From Casp-actino8 sp001510455 (lineage in GTDB: Bacteria > Actinomycetota > Acidimicrobiia > Acidimicrobiales > Ilumatobacteraceae): 33,003 nt of DNA. Below the pieces are notes generated by a model. The model saw nothing but the letters and a program-made list of their open reading frames with translations, was not told the DNA's origin and made no database searches. Below, in pieces: positions 1 to 8,628 of this stretch. The stretch is from positions 1 through 33,003 of the forward strand of contig JAQCIK010000023.1 of the NCBI GenBank assembly GCA_027592035.1, in the 5' to 3' direction. The first letter of the stretch is position 1. Each line of letters starts with the position of its first letter. Position numbers and translations under genes: made by a program.

Positions 1-2
1 GT

Positions 3-1289
3 CTCTACACCGGCATGTACCAGATGAATCATCGAGTGGTGGCGAACGGAACACCTCTCGATCGTCGCTTCGACAACGTTGCGCTCCTGGCCGAGCGAGC
101 CGGCCGTCGGGGAGTTCTCTTCGGATACACCGATCAAGCGATCGATCCACGTCTGTCGACCGGTGCCGACGATCCACGTCTCGACACCTACGAGGGAGTG
201 CTGCCGGGTTTCGATGTCGCGCTCGATCTGACCGGTGATCACGGTCCGTGGGTCCAGTGGCTCGACGAACTCGGATACGACGTGAGTGACGGGCACATCC
301 GACTTCTCGAGACCGAGAACGAGCGACCCGCCGAGCACGGTGTCTCGGCATTCACGACCGATTGCGTCCTCGACCATCTACGTCGACTTCCCGACGGATC
401 ACCGTGGTTCGTTCACGCGAGTTACCTGCGTCCTCATCCTCCCTACTCGGCACCGGGCTCGTACTCGTCGATGTACGACCCGGCCGATGTCGGCACACCG
501 ATCGCTCCGGCGTCGGAACGTCATCCCTTCCATGATCTGCTCATGGGTCTCGACATCGTCAGGACGCCGGCCACTGACGACGAGATGATGCGACTTCGCG
601 CTCAGTACTTCGGCATGATCTCGGCCGTCGACCACGAGATCGGTCGGCTCGTGGCCGGGTTGCAGGAACTCGATCTGTGGGACGACACGGTCGTCGTCGT
701 CACGTCCGATCACGGAGAACAACTCGGAGATCACGGTCTCGTCCAGAAGGTCGGGTGGTTCGAGGAGAGTCACCACATACCTCTCGTCTGGCGCGATCCA
801 CGTCGCTCCGGAGGCAACGTCATCGATCGTTTCACCGAGAGTGTCGACGTCGTCCCCACTCTCGCCGAGACCTGGTCGCAGCCCGTCCCACTTCAGTGCG
901 ACGGCCTTCCGCTCACTCCTTTTCTCGACGGTGTCGATCCACCGTGGTGGCGTGATGCCGCGACCTGGGAATTCGACTGGCGCTTCGCTCTCATTCCCCT
1001 CGGCGACCATCCGTGGCCCTGGGATCGTCGCCTCGAGAGACAACACCTCACTGTTCGACGCTCGAACGACACCGCTTTCGTCCAGTTCGACGACGGTTCG
1101 TCACTCTGCTTCGACCTGTCCGTCGATCCGACCTGGCGAACTCCGGTCACCGACCCGGCGCGCATCCTGCGCATCGCTCAGGACATGTTGGTCTGGAGAA
1201 GTTCACACGCCGACAGGACACACACGGGTTTCCTCGTCCAGGATGGAGGTGTCGGTCGCTGGCCCGACCACGTGCCGTGGCGATCGTGA
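3..1289 (+). CDS. Sulfatase-family hydrolase, 5' end missing
   Basis: Alkaline phosphatase/sulfatase superfamily enzyme that hydrolyses sulfate (or phosphonate/phosphate) esters. The frame is open to the window edge and reads LYTGMYQMNHR at the very start, which in this family follows directly after the C/S-x-P-S-R nucleophile motif; the nucleophile (formylglycine) residue and the first metal ligands therefore lie just outside the window. Seen here: the NGTPLD stretch, the late metal-binding motif SDHGEQLGDHG, and a following K in LVQKVGW that fits the family's active-site lysine. No membrane segment is seen. The NHR-x-x-x-NGTPLD form resembles the phosphonate-monoester-hydrolase-like subgroup as much as true sulfatases, so the ester type is open. 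The GH3 and GH29 genes nearby favour a glycan sulfatase. Visible length 428 residues. Confidence 0.85.
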   Translation, partial: LYTGMYQMNHRVVANGTPLDRRFDNVALLAERAGRRGVLFGYTDQAIDPRLSTGADDPRLDTYEGVLPGFDVALDLTGDHGPWVQWLDELGYDVSDGHIRLLETENERPAEHGVSAFTTDCVLDHLRRLPDGSPWFVHASYLRPHPPYSAPGSYSSMYDPADVGTPIAPASERHPFHDLLMGLDIVRTPATDDEMMRLRAQYFGMISAVDHEIGRLVAGLQELDLWDDTVVVVTSDHGEQLGDHGLVQKVGWFEESHHIPLVWRDPRRSGGNVIDRFTESVDVVPTLAETWSQPVPLQCDGLPLTPFLDGVDPPWWRDAATWEFDWRFALIPLGDHPWPWDRRLERQHLTVRRSNDTAFVQFDDGSSLCFDLSVDPTWRTPVTDPARILRIAQDMLVWRSSHADRTHTGFLVQDGGVGRWPDHVPWRS

Positions 1290-1313
1290 ACACGACGAAC
1301 GAAGGAGCCGCCC

Positions 1314-1952
1314 ATGACCAGAACCAACGTCGCCGCTCGACTTCGCCACCGACTGTGCGACCTGTTCGACGCCATCGGACCCGACGCACCGACCCTCTGT
1401 GAGGGTTGGACGACTCGTGACCTGGCCGCCCACCTGGTGGTTCGCGAGACACGACCCGACGCCGCGGCCGGCATCATGGTGCAAGCGGCGGCCTCGTACG
1501 GCGAACGGATCCGGAAGCGAACCGCGTCCCGACCCTGGCCCGAACTGGTCGACCAGGTTCGTTCCGGACCTCCTCGCTTCTCCCCGATGCGTCTTTCGCG
1601 GGTCGACGATCTCGCCAACACGATCGAATTCTTCGTCCATCTCGAAGACGTTCGCCGTGCACGAACCGGGTCCCACGCCCCCGATGTCGATCCGGCCGTC
1701 GAGGCGTCACTGGTTCGACTTCTCCGACGAGGAGCGAAGTTGCTCGCCCGTCGCACTCCGGTCGGACTGGTGCTCTCGATGAACGGCTACGACGAGGTGA
1801 TCGCCAAGAAGGGTCAGCCATCGGTGACTCTGTCGGGTTCGCCCGGCGAGATCGTTCTTTTCCTGTACGGACGTTCGTCGGTCTCCGAAGTGGAATTCGA
1901 CGGGCCGGCCGAAGCGATCGAGCAACTCAAGGCGACGAAGTTCGGCATCTAG
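1314..1952 (+). CDS. TIGR03085-like metal-binding protein (DinB/maleylpyruvate isomerase fold)
   Basis: A 212-residue protein. The N-terminal part has the pattern of actinobacterial TIGR03083/TIGR03085 proteins, four-helix-bundle relatives of mycothiol-dependent maleylpyruvate isomerase: PTLCEGWTTRDLAAHLVVRE at about residues 25-45, then EFFVHLEDVRRA near residue 105. The histidines in AAHL and FFVHLED fit the family's metal ligands. Reaction and substrate are unknown for the family; thiol-dependent chemistry is an inference from relatives. The ATG is chosen because GAAGGAG lies a few bases upstream. It follows the sulfatase gene by 24 nt and precedes the GH3 gene by 18 nt on the same strand, so it is probably cotranscribed, but nothing links it to glycan breakdown. 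Confidence 0.8.
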   Translation: MTRTNVAARLRHRLCDLFDAIGPDAPTLCEGWTTRDLAAHLVVRETRPDAAAGIMVQAAASYGERIRKRTASRPWPELVDQVRSGPPRFSPMRLSRVDDLANTIEFFVHLEDVRRARTGSHAPDVDPAVEASLVRLLRRGAKLLARRTPVGLVLSMNGYDEVIAKKGQPSVTLSGSPGEIVLFLYGRSSVSEVEFDGPAEAIEQLKATKFGI

Positions 1953-1970
1953 AACTGACACAATGAGATC

Positions 1971-4463
1971 ATGACGACGGGGGGACGCGACATCGACGCA
2001 GTCGTCGCCGACCTCTCGATCGACGAGAAGGCCTCGCTCACGACGGGTGCCACCATGTGGACGACCCAACCGGTCGAACGCGCGGGCCTACCGAGCGTGA
2101 CCCTCACCGACGGTCCGGCCGGAGCGCGCGGACCGTTCGTCCCCGGACTCGGACAACAGGTCGCAACTCTGTGCATTCCATGTGGTTCGGCCCTCGGAGC
2201 GACGTTCGACCCCGAACTCGTGGAGGAACTCGGGCGAGCAGTCGGTCATCAGACGCGCACCAAGGGTGCGCGAGTGTTGCTGGCCCCCACCGTCAACCTT
2301 CATCGCTCACCACTGTTCGGGCGGGCCTTCGAATGCTTCTCGGAGGATCCTCTCCTGTCGGGCCGACTCGCGGCGGCCTACGTACGCGGAGTGCAATCCG
2401 AAGGTTGTGCTACGACGGTCAAGCACTTCGTCGGCAACGACGCCGAGTTCGAACGAATGACGATCAACAGTGTGATCGACGAGCGAACTCTGCGCGAGGT
2501 CTATCTGCTTCCGTTCGAGATGGCGGTACGAGAGGGCGGCTCCCTCGGAATCATGACCGCCTACAACCGGATGAACGGAACCTTCTGTGCTGAGCACGAG
2601 TGGCTGTTGTCCGACGTACTTCGCGGCGAATGGGGTTTCGAAGGTTTCGTGGTCACCGATTGGTTCGCCAGTGTCACCACCGAGGGTGGCGCGCACGCCG
2701 GACTCGACCTCGAGATGCCGGCTCCACCACGCGCTTACGGAAAGGTTCTCGCCGAATCCGTGAAAGAAGGGCGAGTCGACGAATTCGAACTCGATCGCGC
2801 GGCGCGAACTCTCCTCGGAGTTTTCGAACGGCTCGGAGCTCTCGACGACCCGCCGACCGAATCAATAGCCGTCGATCTGCCCGAGCATCGACGACTCGCA
2901 CGACGGGCCTCGGCTTCCTCGATGGTCCTGCTCCGCAACGAGCCAGTCGACGGAGTCACCGTTCTGCCTCTCGACCGAGCGTCGTTGTCGACCATCGCCG
3001 TCATCGGGCCGAATGCCGAGCGGGCCCGCATCATGGGCGGTGGCTCGGCCGAGGTTCTTCCCCATCACGAGACTCCGATCGTCGACGCTCTTCGTGAACA
3101 CTTCGGAGACTCGATCACGATCCGTCACGCTCACGGTTGTTCGATCGACAAGACGGTTCCGGTGATCGACAGCCATCGCCTGATCGCACCGGACGGTCGA
3201 CCGGGTTTCGAGGTCCGCATCGACGACCGTGGCTCGGGAGAACGCTTGGCGACTCTTCGTCGTCCCGATGGGCGTGTCGTCCTGATCGCACGTCAGGACG
3301 ACGGTGTTCCGATCTCCGGCTTCGATCTGTCGGCTCATTCGTCTCTCGTGGTCGAGACCGGTGGACTGCACACCTTCTCGCTCATCGAAGCGAGCCCCTG
3401 CCGACTCTTCGTCGACGGACAGCTCGTGATCGACGGAACCGAGTTGCCTCCACCCGGTGACACCTTCTTCGGATTGTTCCGTCAAGAACTGACCGCCGAC
3501 GTCGAACTCGAAGCCGGACGGTCCCACCAGGTCGTTCTGGAGTGCGATGCCCTCGATCGTCAGTGGGCCCACGGTGCACGGATCGGACTGCGACGTGTCG
3601 AGACCACCGATCCCGTGATCGAAGCACGGGATCTGGCGGCGACGTGCGACGTGGCAATCGTCGTGGTGGGAACCAACGACGACTGGGAGAGCGAAGGTCA
3701 CGATCGAGCTTCACTCGATCTTCCCGGCCGCCAAGCCGAACTCATTCGTGCCGTCGCTGCTGTCAACCCACGCACCGTCGTCCTCGTCAACTCCGGTTCA
3801 CCCGTCGACATGTCGTGGGTCGACGAGGTTCCAGCCGTCGTCCAGATCTGGTTCGGAGGCCAAGAGATGGGGCCGGCCGTCGCCGACGTGCTGACCGGCG
3901 AATCCGATCCCGGCGGACGTCTCCCCACCACGATTCCTCTCCGTATCGAGCACACGCCGGCCTTCGGTAACTTCCCCGGTGAGAACGGTGAGGTTCGTTA
4001 CGGTGAAGGTCTCTTCATCGGACACCGTTGGTACGACTCGAGGCTCCTACCGGTCCGATACGAGTTCGGTCACGGCCTGTCGTACACCGACTTCCGAATC
4101 GATTCGGTGGCTCTCGATCGCGAGACGTGCTCTCGCCACGACTCCGTCACGGTGAGTGTTTCCGTGACCAACATCGGGTCACGAACGGGGACCCATGTGG
4201 TGCAGGTGTACGTGGCGCCACATCGGAGCTCGGTGATTCGCCCGGTGCAAGAACTGAAGGGATTCGCCAAAGTCGATCTCTCGCCCGGCGAATCCCGAAA
4301 CGTCCGCATCGAACTCGCTCCCCGTGCATTCGCCTACTGGCGACCCGACGGATGGTACGTCGAGCCCGGTCGATACGACATTCGTGTCGCTTCGTCGTCC
4401 ATCCACATCGATGCCACGGCAACCCTCACGATCGACGACGACCGATCCTCGGAGCCTCACTGA
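1971..4463 (+). CDS. GH3 beta-glucosidase-like glycoside hydrolase with PA14 insert
   Basis: Retaining beta-glycosidase of family GH3, 830 residues, the usual length for the three-domain type with a PA14 insertion. Domains in order: (beta/alpha)8 barrel (about 1-300) with KHFVGND at 151 and GFVVTDW giving the nucleophile Asp230; alpha/beta sandwich (about 315-390 and 550-680), interrupted by a PA14-like insert (about 405-545, with RLFVDGQLVIDG); WESEGHDR (572-579) carrying the candidate acid/base Glu573 or Glu575; and a fibronectin-III-like C-terminal domain (about 725-815). No signal peptide is visible, so it probably acts inside the cell on imported oligosaccharides. The architecture fits beta-glucosidase or beta-xylosidase; the substrate cannot be read from sequence. 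The start lies 18 nt after the previous gene and the stop overlaps the next start (TGATG). Confidence 0.95.
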   Translation: MTTGGRDIDAVVADLSIDEKASLTTGATMWTTQPVERAGLPSVTLTDGPAGARGPFVPGLGQQVATLCIPCGSALGATFDPELVEELGRAVGHQTRTKGARVLLAPTVNLHRSPLFGRAFECFSEDPLLSGRLAAAYVRGVQSEGCATTVKHFVGNDAEFERMTINSVIDERTLREVYLLPFEMAVREGGSLGIMTAYNRMNGTFCAEHEWLLSDVLRGEWGFEGFVVTDWFASVTTEGGAHAGLDLEMPAPPRAYGKVLAESVKEGRVDEFELDRAARTLLGVFERLGALDDPPTESIAVDLPEHRRLARRASASSMVLLRNEPVDGVTVLPLDRASLSTIAVIGPNAERARIMGGGSAEVLPHHETPIVDALREHFGDSITIRHAHGCSIDKTVPVIDSHRLIAPDGRPGFEVRIDDRGSGERLATLRRPDGRVVLIARQDDGVPISGFDLSAHSSLVVETGGLHTFSLIEASPCRLFVDGQLVIDGTELPPPGDTFFGLFRQELTADVELEAGRSHQVVLECDALDRQWAHGARIGLRRVETTDPVIEARDLAATCDVAIVVVGTNDDWESEGHDRASLDLPGRQAELIRAVAAVNPRTVVLVNSGSPVDMSWVDEVPAVVQIWFGGQEMGPAVADVLTGESDPGGRLPTTIPLRIEHTPAFGNFPGENGEVRYGEGLFIGHRWYDSRLLPVRYEFGHGLSYTDFRIDSVALDRETCSRHDSVTVSVSVTNIGSRTGTHVVQVYVAPHRSSVIRPVQELKGFAKVDLSPGESRNVRIELAPRAFAYWRPDGWYVEPGRYDIRVASSSIHIDATATLTIDDDRSSEPH

Positions 4464-5245
4464 TGTTCCTTCGGCGACTCGACGATTATCAGAGTTGGCA
4501 AGTCATCCATCGCGGGACGTCGATCCTCATCGACCCGTGGCTGACATCCGATGCGATCTCAGGGGTCTTTAATCGCGTCCATGGAACCGGTTTCGTCACA
4601 TGGGACGATCTACGACGCGAGGCGGGAACGATCTCCGCCGTGATTCTCTGTACGTCGGTCGACGATCATCTTCGACCCGAGACGCTGCAACGATTCGTCG
4701 ACGTTCCGGTGTGGGGTCCGGTGAAGGCCGCCAAGGCCGCTCGAACCGCCGGTTGTACCTCGACTCACGTGGCATCACCTGGTCGGACCTTCGAGTTCGC
4801 AGCACCCGAAGGTGGTGCCATCCGTGTCACGCCCACTCGATGCGGCCTGCCCCTCGGATTCATCGCTCAGGGTTATCTCATCGAAGGTGTCGATCCCGAC
4901 GGTTCGAGTGTCGGAAGGGTGTGGTTGGAACCCCATCAACCCACTGTGCGAGTCGCCCGGTCGATCTCGCCGATCGACGTGGCCATCCTTCCGACGGTCT
5001 CGGTCACGGCGATCGTTCTGCCGGTGACCTCAGGACTTCGACGGACTGCCGCCACCGCAGCCGCCTGCGGTGCTCGAGCGATCGTTCCCACGGCCACTGA
5101 CCCCCGCCGTGACATGACCCGATGGCAGAAGTCGATCTACTTCACCGGTCGGGGTTCGAAGAAGTTGCGTCGGCGTCTGGTCGGAACTCGTCGTCTGGTC
5201 GAATTACGACCTCGCGACTGGCTCGATGTGACATCGGGACGCTGA
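4463..5245 (+). CDS. Metallo-beta-lactamase-fold protein with degenerate metal site
   Basis: A 260-residue protein whose N-terminus has the MBL-superfamily look: QSWQVIHRGTSILIDPWL (residues 10-27), where UlaG/L-ascorbate-6-P-lactonase-like members have a strand pair followed by a DPW or DP motif. Where the superfamily places H-x-H-x-D-H, this protein reads T-S-V-D-D-H (64-69): the first two histidines are replaced and only the final Asp-His remain, so a normal two-zinc site is unlikely. The start is the ATG overlapping the GH3 stop (TGATG), so translation is probably coupled. Frame continues open upstream of this ATG, but that part overlaps the GH3 gene and is not credible. Function unknown; a binding or altered-metal hydrolase role is inference. 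It ends 5 nt before the convergent fucosidase gene. Confidence 0.7.
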   Translation: MFLRRLDDYQSWQVIHRGTSILIDPWLTSDAISGVFNRVHGTGFVTWDDLRREAGTISAVILCTSVDDHLRPETLQRFVDVPVWGPVKAAKAARTAGCTSTHVASPGRTFEFAAPEGGAIRVTPTRCGLPLGFIAQGYLIEGVDPDGSSVGRVWLEPHQPTVRVARSISPIDVAILPTVSVTAIVLPVTSGLRRTAATAAACGARAIVPTATDPRRDMTRWQKSIYFTGRGSKKLRRRLVGTRRLVELRPRDWLDVTSGR

Positions 5246-5250
5246 CCCGA

Positions 5251-6585
5251 TCACGAGATTCGAAGAGTCCAGGCCGGCGTGTCATCGGGTCGAGTCGGGA
5301 GTGTCAGTACGTCCCCTCGGCGAGTCACCCGACCGTCGTCCAACAACCATGAGACCTCACCGGGTGGCAAACCATCGATCGTGATCGCCGCACCGTCGGG
5401 CCGGCCGCAAACGATCGCGTAGGTACATCCGTCAGAACCGCGAGTGAGGCGGACCGGAACACCGTCGTCGGTCTCGAGCTTGGTCGTCTCGTGCGGACGA
5501 CTGCCGTAGATCGCCGCGCCGTTGATCGTCAACCATTCACCGATGGCCATGAGGCGGAGCTGTTGCTCCCACGGGACGTACCCCCCTGGCATCGCGCCGA
5601 AATTGAGGAGCAAGTTGCCACCATCGGCAACGATGTCGACGAACATCCTGATCAATTCGTCGATCGGAATATAGGTGGATGCATTCTCGAATTGTGTGTA
5701 TCCGAAGCTGGTACCGATACCACGACACACCTCGAACTTCTTCGTCGCATCCATAGGACGCGTCGTGTATTCGGGAGTACCGAAGTCGGCGTGACTCCGA
5801 CCCTGGATCACACCGAGGAGGTCGAATCGATCGTTCACCACACCGTCGGGATTCTGGTTGTAGAAGTCGGCCATGAGCGGGGCGGCACCTTCACCGAAGC
5901 GCGGATATCCGATGTCGTTCCACAGAACATCGGGGCGATAGCGAGCGATGAGTTCACGCCAGTGGGCATCGGCGTAGGCGAGATAGCCATCGTCCTGCGG
6001 GATCGCCGAGAAGAGCGTCGACCAACTCTTGATACCGAGACCCTGGAACGTCCAATCGATTCCACCCGAGTAGTACACGCCGAATCGCATTCCTGCCCGC
6101 CGAGCAGCCGACGCGCACTCACCCACGAGGTCCCGTTCCGACTGCCAACGCGTGCCATGAGTCGGATTCGGAATCTCCGACGGCCAGAAGAGGACACCGT
6201 CGTGGTGTTTGGTGACGAACACGCAGTACTTCGCTCCCGAACGTCGGAAGAGATCTTCCCAATGAGCCGGATCCCATTCCTTGGCCCGGGTCAAGAACGT
6301 GTCGACGAAGGTCGAGTAGTCGGGCGAACCGAGAACCTCGCGGTGGTGGATCTCGGCCGGTGATCCCGGTATCGAGATCGAGTTCCAGTACCACTCGGCA
6401 TACGGCGTGTGGCTGAACGCCATCTCCTCCCCGTGCTCTCGCGCCAAGGTGAACGGATCACTTCCCACGGGTGCGAAAGCGGGCACCGATCCGACCGTCC
6501 AATGGGCGAACACACCGAACTTGGCGTCGTCGAACCATGCGGGCACGGGATGCGTGCTCAACGATTCGAAGTCTGCTGTGTACAT
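5251..6585 (-). CDS. GH29 alpha-L-fucosidase
   Basis: Retaining alpha-L-fucosidase, 444 residues from the chosen start. Seen: WFDDAKFGVFAHW (17-29), the fucose-binding TKHHDGVLFW (125-134), GVYYSGGIDW (169-178) and RPDVLWNDIGYP with candidate nucleophile Asp224. The usual LW-x-DG form is altered to LWNDIG. A shorter C-terminal beta-rich part follows (about 350-444). The ATG at 6585 is preferred over the first frame start at 6618 because a GGGGGGAG stretch lies just before it and family homology begins near residue 10. No signal peptide is seen, so action is probably cytoplasmic. It is convergent with the sulfatase/GH3/MBL run, 5 nt between stops. The fucosidase assignment is strong; linkage specificity cannot be told. 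Confidence 0.92.
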   Translation of the reverse strand: MYTADFESLSTHPVPAWFDDAKFGVFAHWTVGSVPAFAPVGSDPFTLAREHGEEMAFSHTPYAEWYWNSISIPGSPAEIHHREVLGSPDYSTFVDTFLTRAKEWDPAHWEDLFRRSGAKYCVFVTKHHDGVLFWPSEIPNPTHGTRWQSERDLVGECASAARRAGMRFGVYYSGGIDWTFQGLGIKSWSTLFSAIPQDDGYLAYADAHWRELIARYRPDVLWNDIGYPRFGEGAAPLMADFYNQNPDGVVNDRFDLLGVIQGRSHADFGTPEYTTRPMDATKKFEVCRGIGTSFGYTQFENASTYIPIDELIRMFVDIVADGGNLLLNFGAMPGGYVPWEQQLRLMAIGEWLTINGAAIYGSRPHETTKLETDDGVPVRLTRGSDGCTYAIVCGRPDGAAITIDGLPPGEVSWLLDDGRVTRRGDVLTLPTRPDDTPAWTLRIS

Positions 6586-6632
6586 GGCTCCCCCCGTCGC
6601 CCTGAACGTCGAGGTCAACGTACTCGCCGAGA

Positions 6633-7520
6633 TCAGCCGTCCTGGGCGTTCAGACGTTCTTCGGTGCGTCGAACGAGAATCTCTCGCTCGTGAGGTGACA
6701 GCGGCTTGGCCGTGACGACCTTCAACTCGAGTTGGTCGTGCCCCTCGATCGGCGTGGCCGATGCAACGTCCCGCACCAGGACGACATCGGTGAGGTGAGG
6801 CGTCCCGGCCAGTTCTCGGATCGTCTCGGCGGCGCGTGAGGCCACGTCGGCCCGATCGAAATCACCGGGGACCTGGATGGCGAGTCGAGTCTCGATGGGT
6901 TCCTGGCTCAGATTGCGCACCGACAACAAGGCGCTGTGCGGCATGTGAACCGTGCTGAAGCCGTCACGCACACGAGTGGAGACGAGACCGATGTGTTCGA
7001 CGTTGCCACGAACACCGTTGGTGAAGCCGGTCGATACTTCGATCTCGTCGCCGATGCCGTAGCGATCCTCGACGAGAACCGACAGGCCGGTGAGATAGTC
7101 GTTGACCTTGTGCTGACCACCGATCGCCAGACCAGCACCGATGAATCCGGCACTCGACAAGAAGAACGCCGCGTCGAGTTCGAGCACGTGAAACACGGCG
7201 ATCAGAACACCGATCCAGAGGAAGACGGCGAACACGTGATGGATCATGCGAGCTGCGGCATCGGCTCGCTGCTGACGGCGACTCTCACCGATTTCGGCCG
7301 ATTCGTATTCTCCGTAGCGAATTCGAGTGCGCCACCAGCGCGACGGGTTGTTCGCACTCCGCTGCGAGACTCGACGGACGACTCTCCGAACCGTGAGATG
7401 AGTGAGTCGGGTCGTGATCATCGCACCCACGACGATGATGACGACGAGTAGAGGCCTCGACATCACCTCACTCGCCGAGGTCTCGTCCGGGGACGGACTC
7501 AAGGTGCTCAACAACGACAT
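6633..7520 (-). CDS. MscS-family mechanosensitive channel
   Basis: Small-conductance mechanosensitive channel family, 295 residues, inner membrane; opens under membrane tension to release solutes on osmotic downshock. Seen: TM1 (about 21-40, SRPLLVVIIVVGAM), TM2 (about 85-105, HHVFAVFLWIGVLIAVFHVL) and a pore helix region SSAGFIGAGLAIGGQHKVND with the Gly/Ala-rich pattern typical of MscS TM3, then the beta-domain motif EDRYGIGDEIEV and an alpha/beta C-terminal domain. The frame is open much further upstream, but that part overlaps the HAD gene; the ATG at 7520, 7 nt after the HAD stop, gives a normal MscS length. It probably shares a transcript with the HAD hydrolase. Confidence 0.92.
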   Translation of the reverse strand: MSLLSTLSPSPDETSASEVMSRPLLVVIIVVGAMITTRLTHLTVRRVVRRVSQRSANNPSRWWRTRIRYGEYESAEIGESRRQQRADAAARMIHHVFAVFLWIGVLIAVFHVLELDAAFFLSSAGFIGAGLAIGGQHKVNDYLTGLSVLVEDRYGIGDEIEVSTGFTNGVRGNVEHIGLVSTRVRDGFSTVHMPHSALLSVRNLSQEPIETRLAIQVPGDFDRADVASRAAETIRELAGTPHLTDVVLVRDVASATPIEGHDQLELKVVTAKPLSPHEREILVRRTEERLNAQDG

Positions 7521-7527
7521 CACGCCG

Positions 7528-8232
7528 TCAGTGTGCCCGAATTTCCAACCAAATGGGCAGATCCCGAAGGTTGCCGAGTTCGGTGAATCGATCGCCGGAC
7601 GGGAGTTCCTCGGCTCGTTCGAGTTCCCAGAGATGCGGATACGGAACGTGTACCGCGTGCCCACCGATCCCGAGTACGGGCAAGACGTCACTCTTCACCG
7701 AGTTCCCAACCATGAGGAAGCGGGCCGGATCGACATCGAGCTCTCTCACCACACGCGAATAGGTCTCGACATCCTTCTCGAGAACGATCTCCACGTGTGT
7801 GAAGAGATGTTGCAGACCGCTCGTCGAGACCTTCCGGGTCTGATGGATGAGGTCACCCTTAGTGATCATCACGACCCGAAAGTGCGATCCGACGGCATCG
7901 AGAACAGTGGAGACGTCGGGAAGAAGTCGAACCGGGGCCAGCATGAGGTCGCGGGTGATGTCGACGATCTCGGCGAAGACACTCGTCGGCACGCGCTCCT
8001 GGCCGATCGTCAGAGCGGCTTCGACCATCGAGAGGCCGAAGGCTTTCACGCCGTAGCCGTAGATCGGAAGATTGGCCCGCTCCATGGCCGTGAGGGCGTC
8101 ACGAACACTCGTGCCGGTGGACGCGTACGGTTCGAGGAGTTCGTAGAACCGATGTTCAGCAGCCCGAAAACCGTCCTCGCTGTGCCACAACGTGTCGTCG
8201 GCGTCGAACGCAACGACGTCGAAGGACTTCAT
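7528..8232 (-). CDS. HAD-superfamily hydrolase
   Basis: Haloacid-dehalogenase-type phosphohydrolase, 234 residues. Motif I is FDADDTLW (nucleophile Asp10, acid/base Asp12), motif II MITKGD (Thr of VVMITKGD), motif III a lysine in VLEKD, and motif IV MVGNSVKSDVLP with the metal-binding Asp. An alpha-helical C1 cap lies between motifs I and II, as in phosphoglycolate-phosphatase and beta-phosphoglucomutase relatives. Substrate unknown. The ATG at 8232 has a TACCGT box 7 nt upstream (8240-8245), which fits a leaderless promoter, so this gene probably starts the HAD-MscS transcript. Confidence 0.9.
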   Translation of the reverse strand: MKSFDVVAFDADDTLWHSEDGFRAAEHRFYELLEPYASTGTSVRDALTAMERANLPIYGYGVKAFGLSMVEAALTIGQERVPTSVFAEIVDITRDLMLAPVRLLPDVSTVLDAVGSHFRVVMITKGDLIHQTRKVSTSGLQHLFTHVEIVLEKDVETYSRVVRELDVDPARFLMVGNSVKSDVLPVLGIGGHAVHVPYPHLWELERAEELPSGDRFTELGNLRDLPIWLEIRAH

Positions 8233-8239
8233 GCATCCA

Positions 8240-8245
8240 ACGGTA
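8240..8245 (-). promoter_or_regulatory. Leaderless -10 box for HAD hydrolase
   Basis: On the minus strand the hexamer TACCGT matches TAnnnT and lies 7 nt before the ATG at 8232, leaving no room for a leader or ribosome-binding site. Placement fits leaderless transcription as known in actinobacteria. Sequence match only. Confidence 0.4.
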
Positions 8246-8256
8246 TCTCGGATGTC

Positions 8257-8628
8257 TCAGCGGTGAATGGCGTTCAGATAGTTGTAGACGGTGATTCGAG
8301 AGACCCCGATGGCGTCGGCCACGTCTTCGACGGCTCGTCGCAGGATGAACGCACCTCGTTCGTCGAGCAGTCGGATAGCGAGCTGCTTCTGCTCACGATT
8401 CATGTCGATCACCTGACAACCGATCTCACGCTCGACGGTGTCGATGAGTCGATCGAGCGCACCGTGCAACGCCGGAAGTCGAACCGCTCCCACCATTCGG
8501 CCTTCGAAGTGCAGAGGAACATCGGCTGCTTCGCAGGATTCGGGTTCGACGAGTTCACAGCCGAGAAGTTCGAGGAGGGGTTCGATCATCGAGATCGCCG
8601 GATGTACCGACGTGTCGGAGGGATTCAC
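8257..8628 (-). CDS. YheO/DauR-like HTH transcriptional regulator
   Basis: A 123-residue DNA-binding protein. The C-terminal third (about 78-122) matches the HTH of the YheO/DauR family (HTH_22 type): LLDERGAFILRRAVEDVADA followed by IGVSRITVYNYLNAI, where SRITVYNYL is the recognition helix. Family members usually carry an N-terminal PAS-like sensor of about 110 residues and total about 220; here the N-terminal part is shorter (about 75 residues, FEGRMVGAVRLPALHGALDR) and not a recognisable PAS domain. The ATG overlaps the stop of the upstream thiamine-binding-type gene (ATGA), so the two are translationally coupled. That suggests the regulator senses or controls something tied to the small binding protein; this is inference. 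Confidence 0.75.
   Translation of the reverse strand: MNPSDTSVHPAISMIEPLLELLGCELVEPESCEAADVPLHFEGRMVGAVRLPALHGALDRLIDTVEREIGCQVIDMNREQKQLAIRLLDERGAFILRRAVEDVADAIGVSRITVYNYLNAIHR

Noticed and set aside
5491..6363. Long plus-strand open frame (290 codons) inside the fucosidase region
   Set aside because: It is antisense to the clear GH29 gene, has no recognisable motif and no start context; a GC-rich shadow frame.
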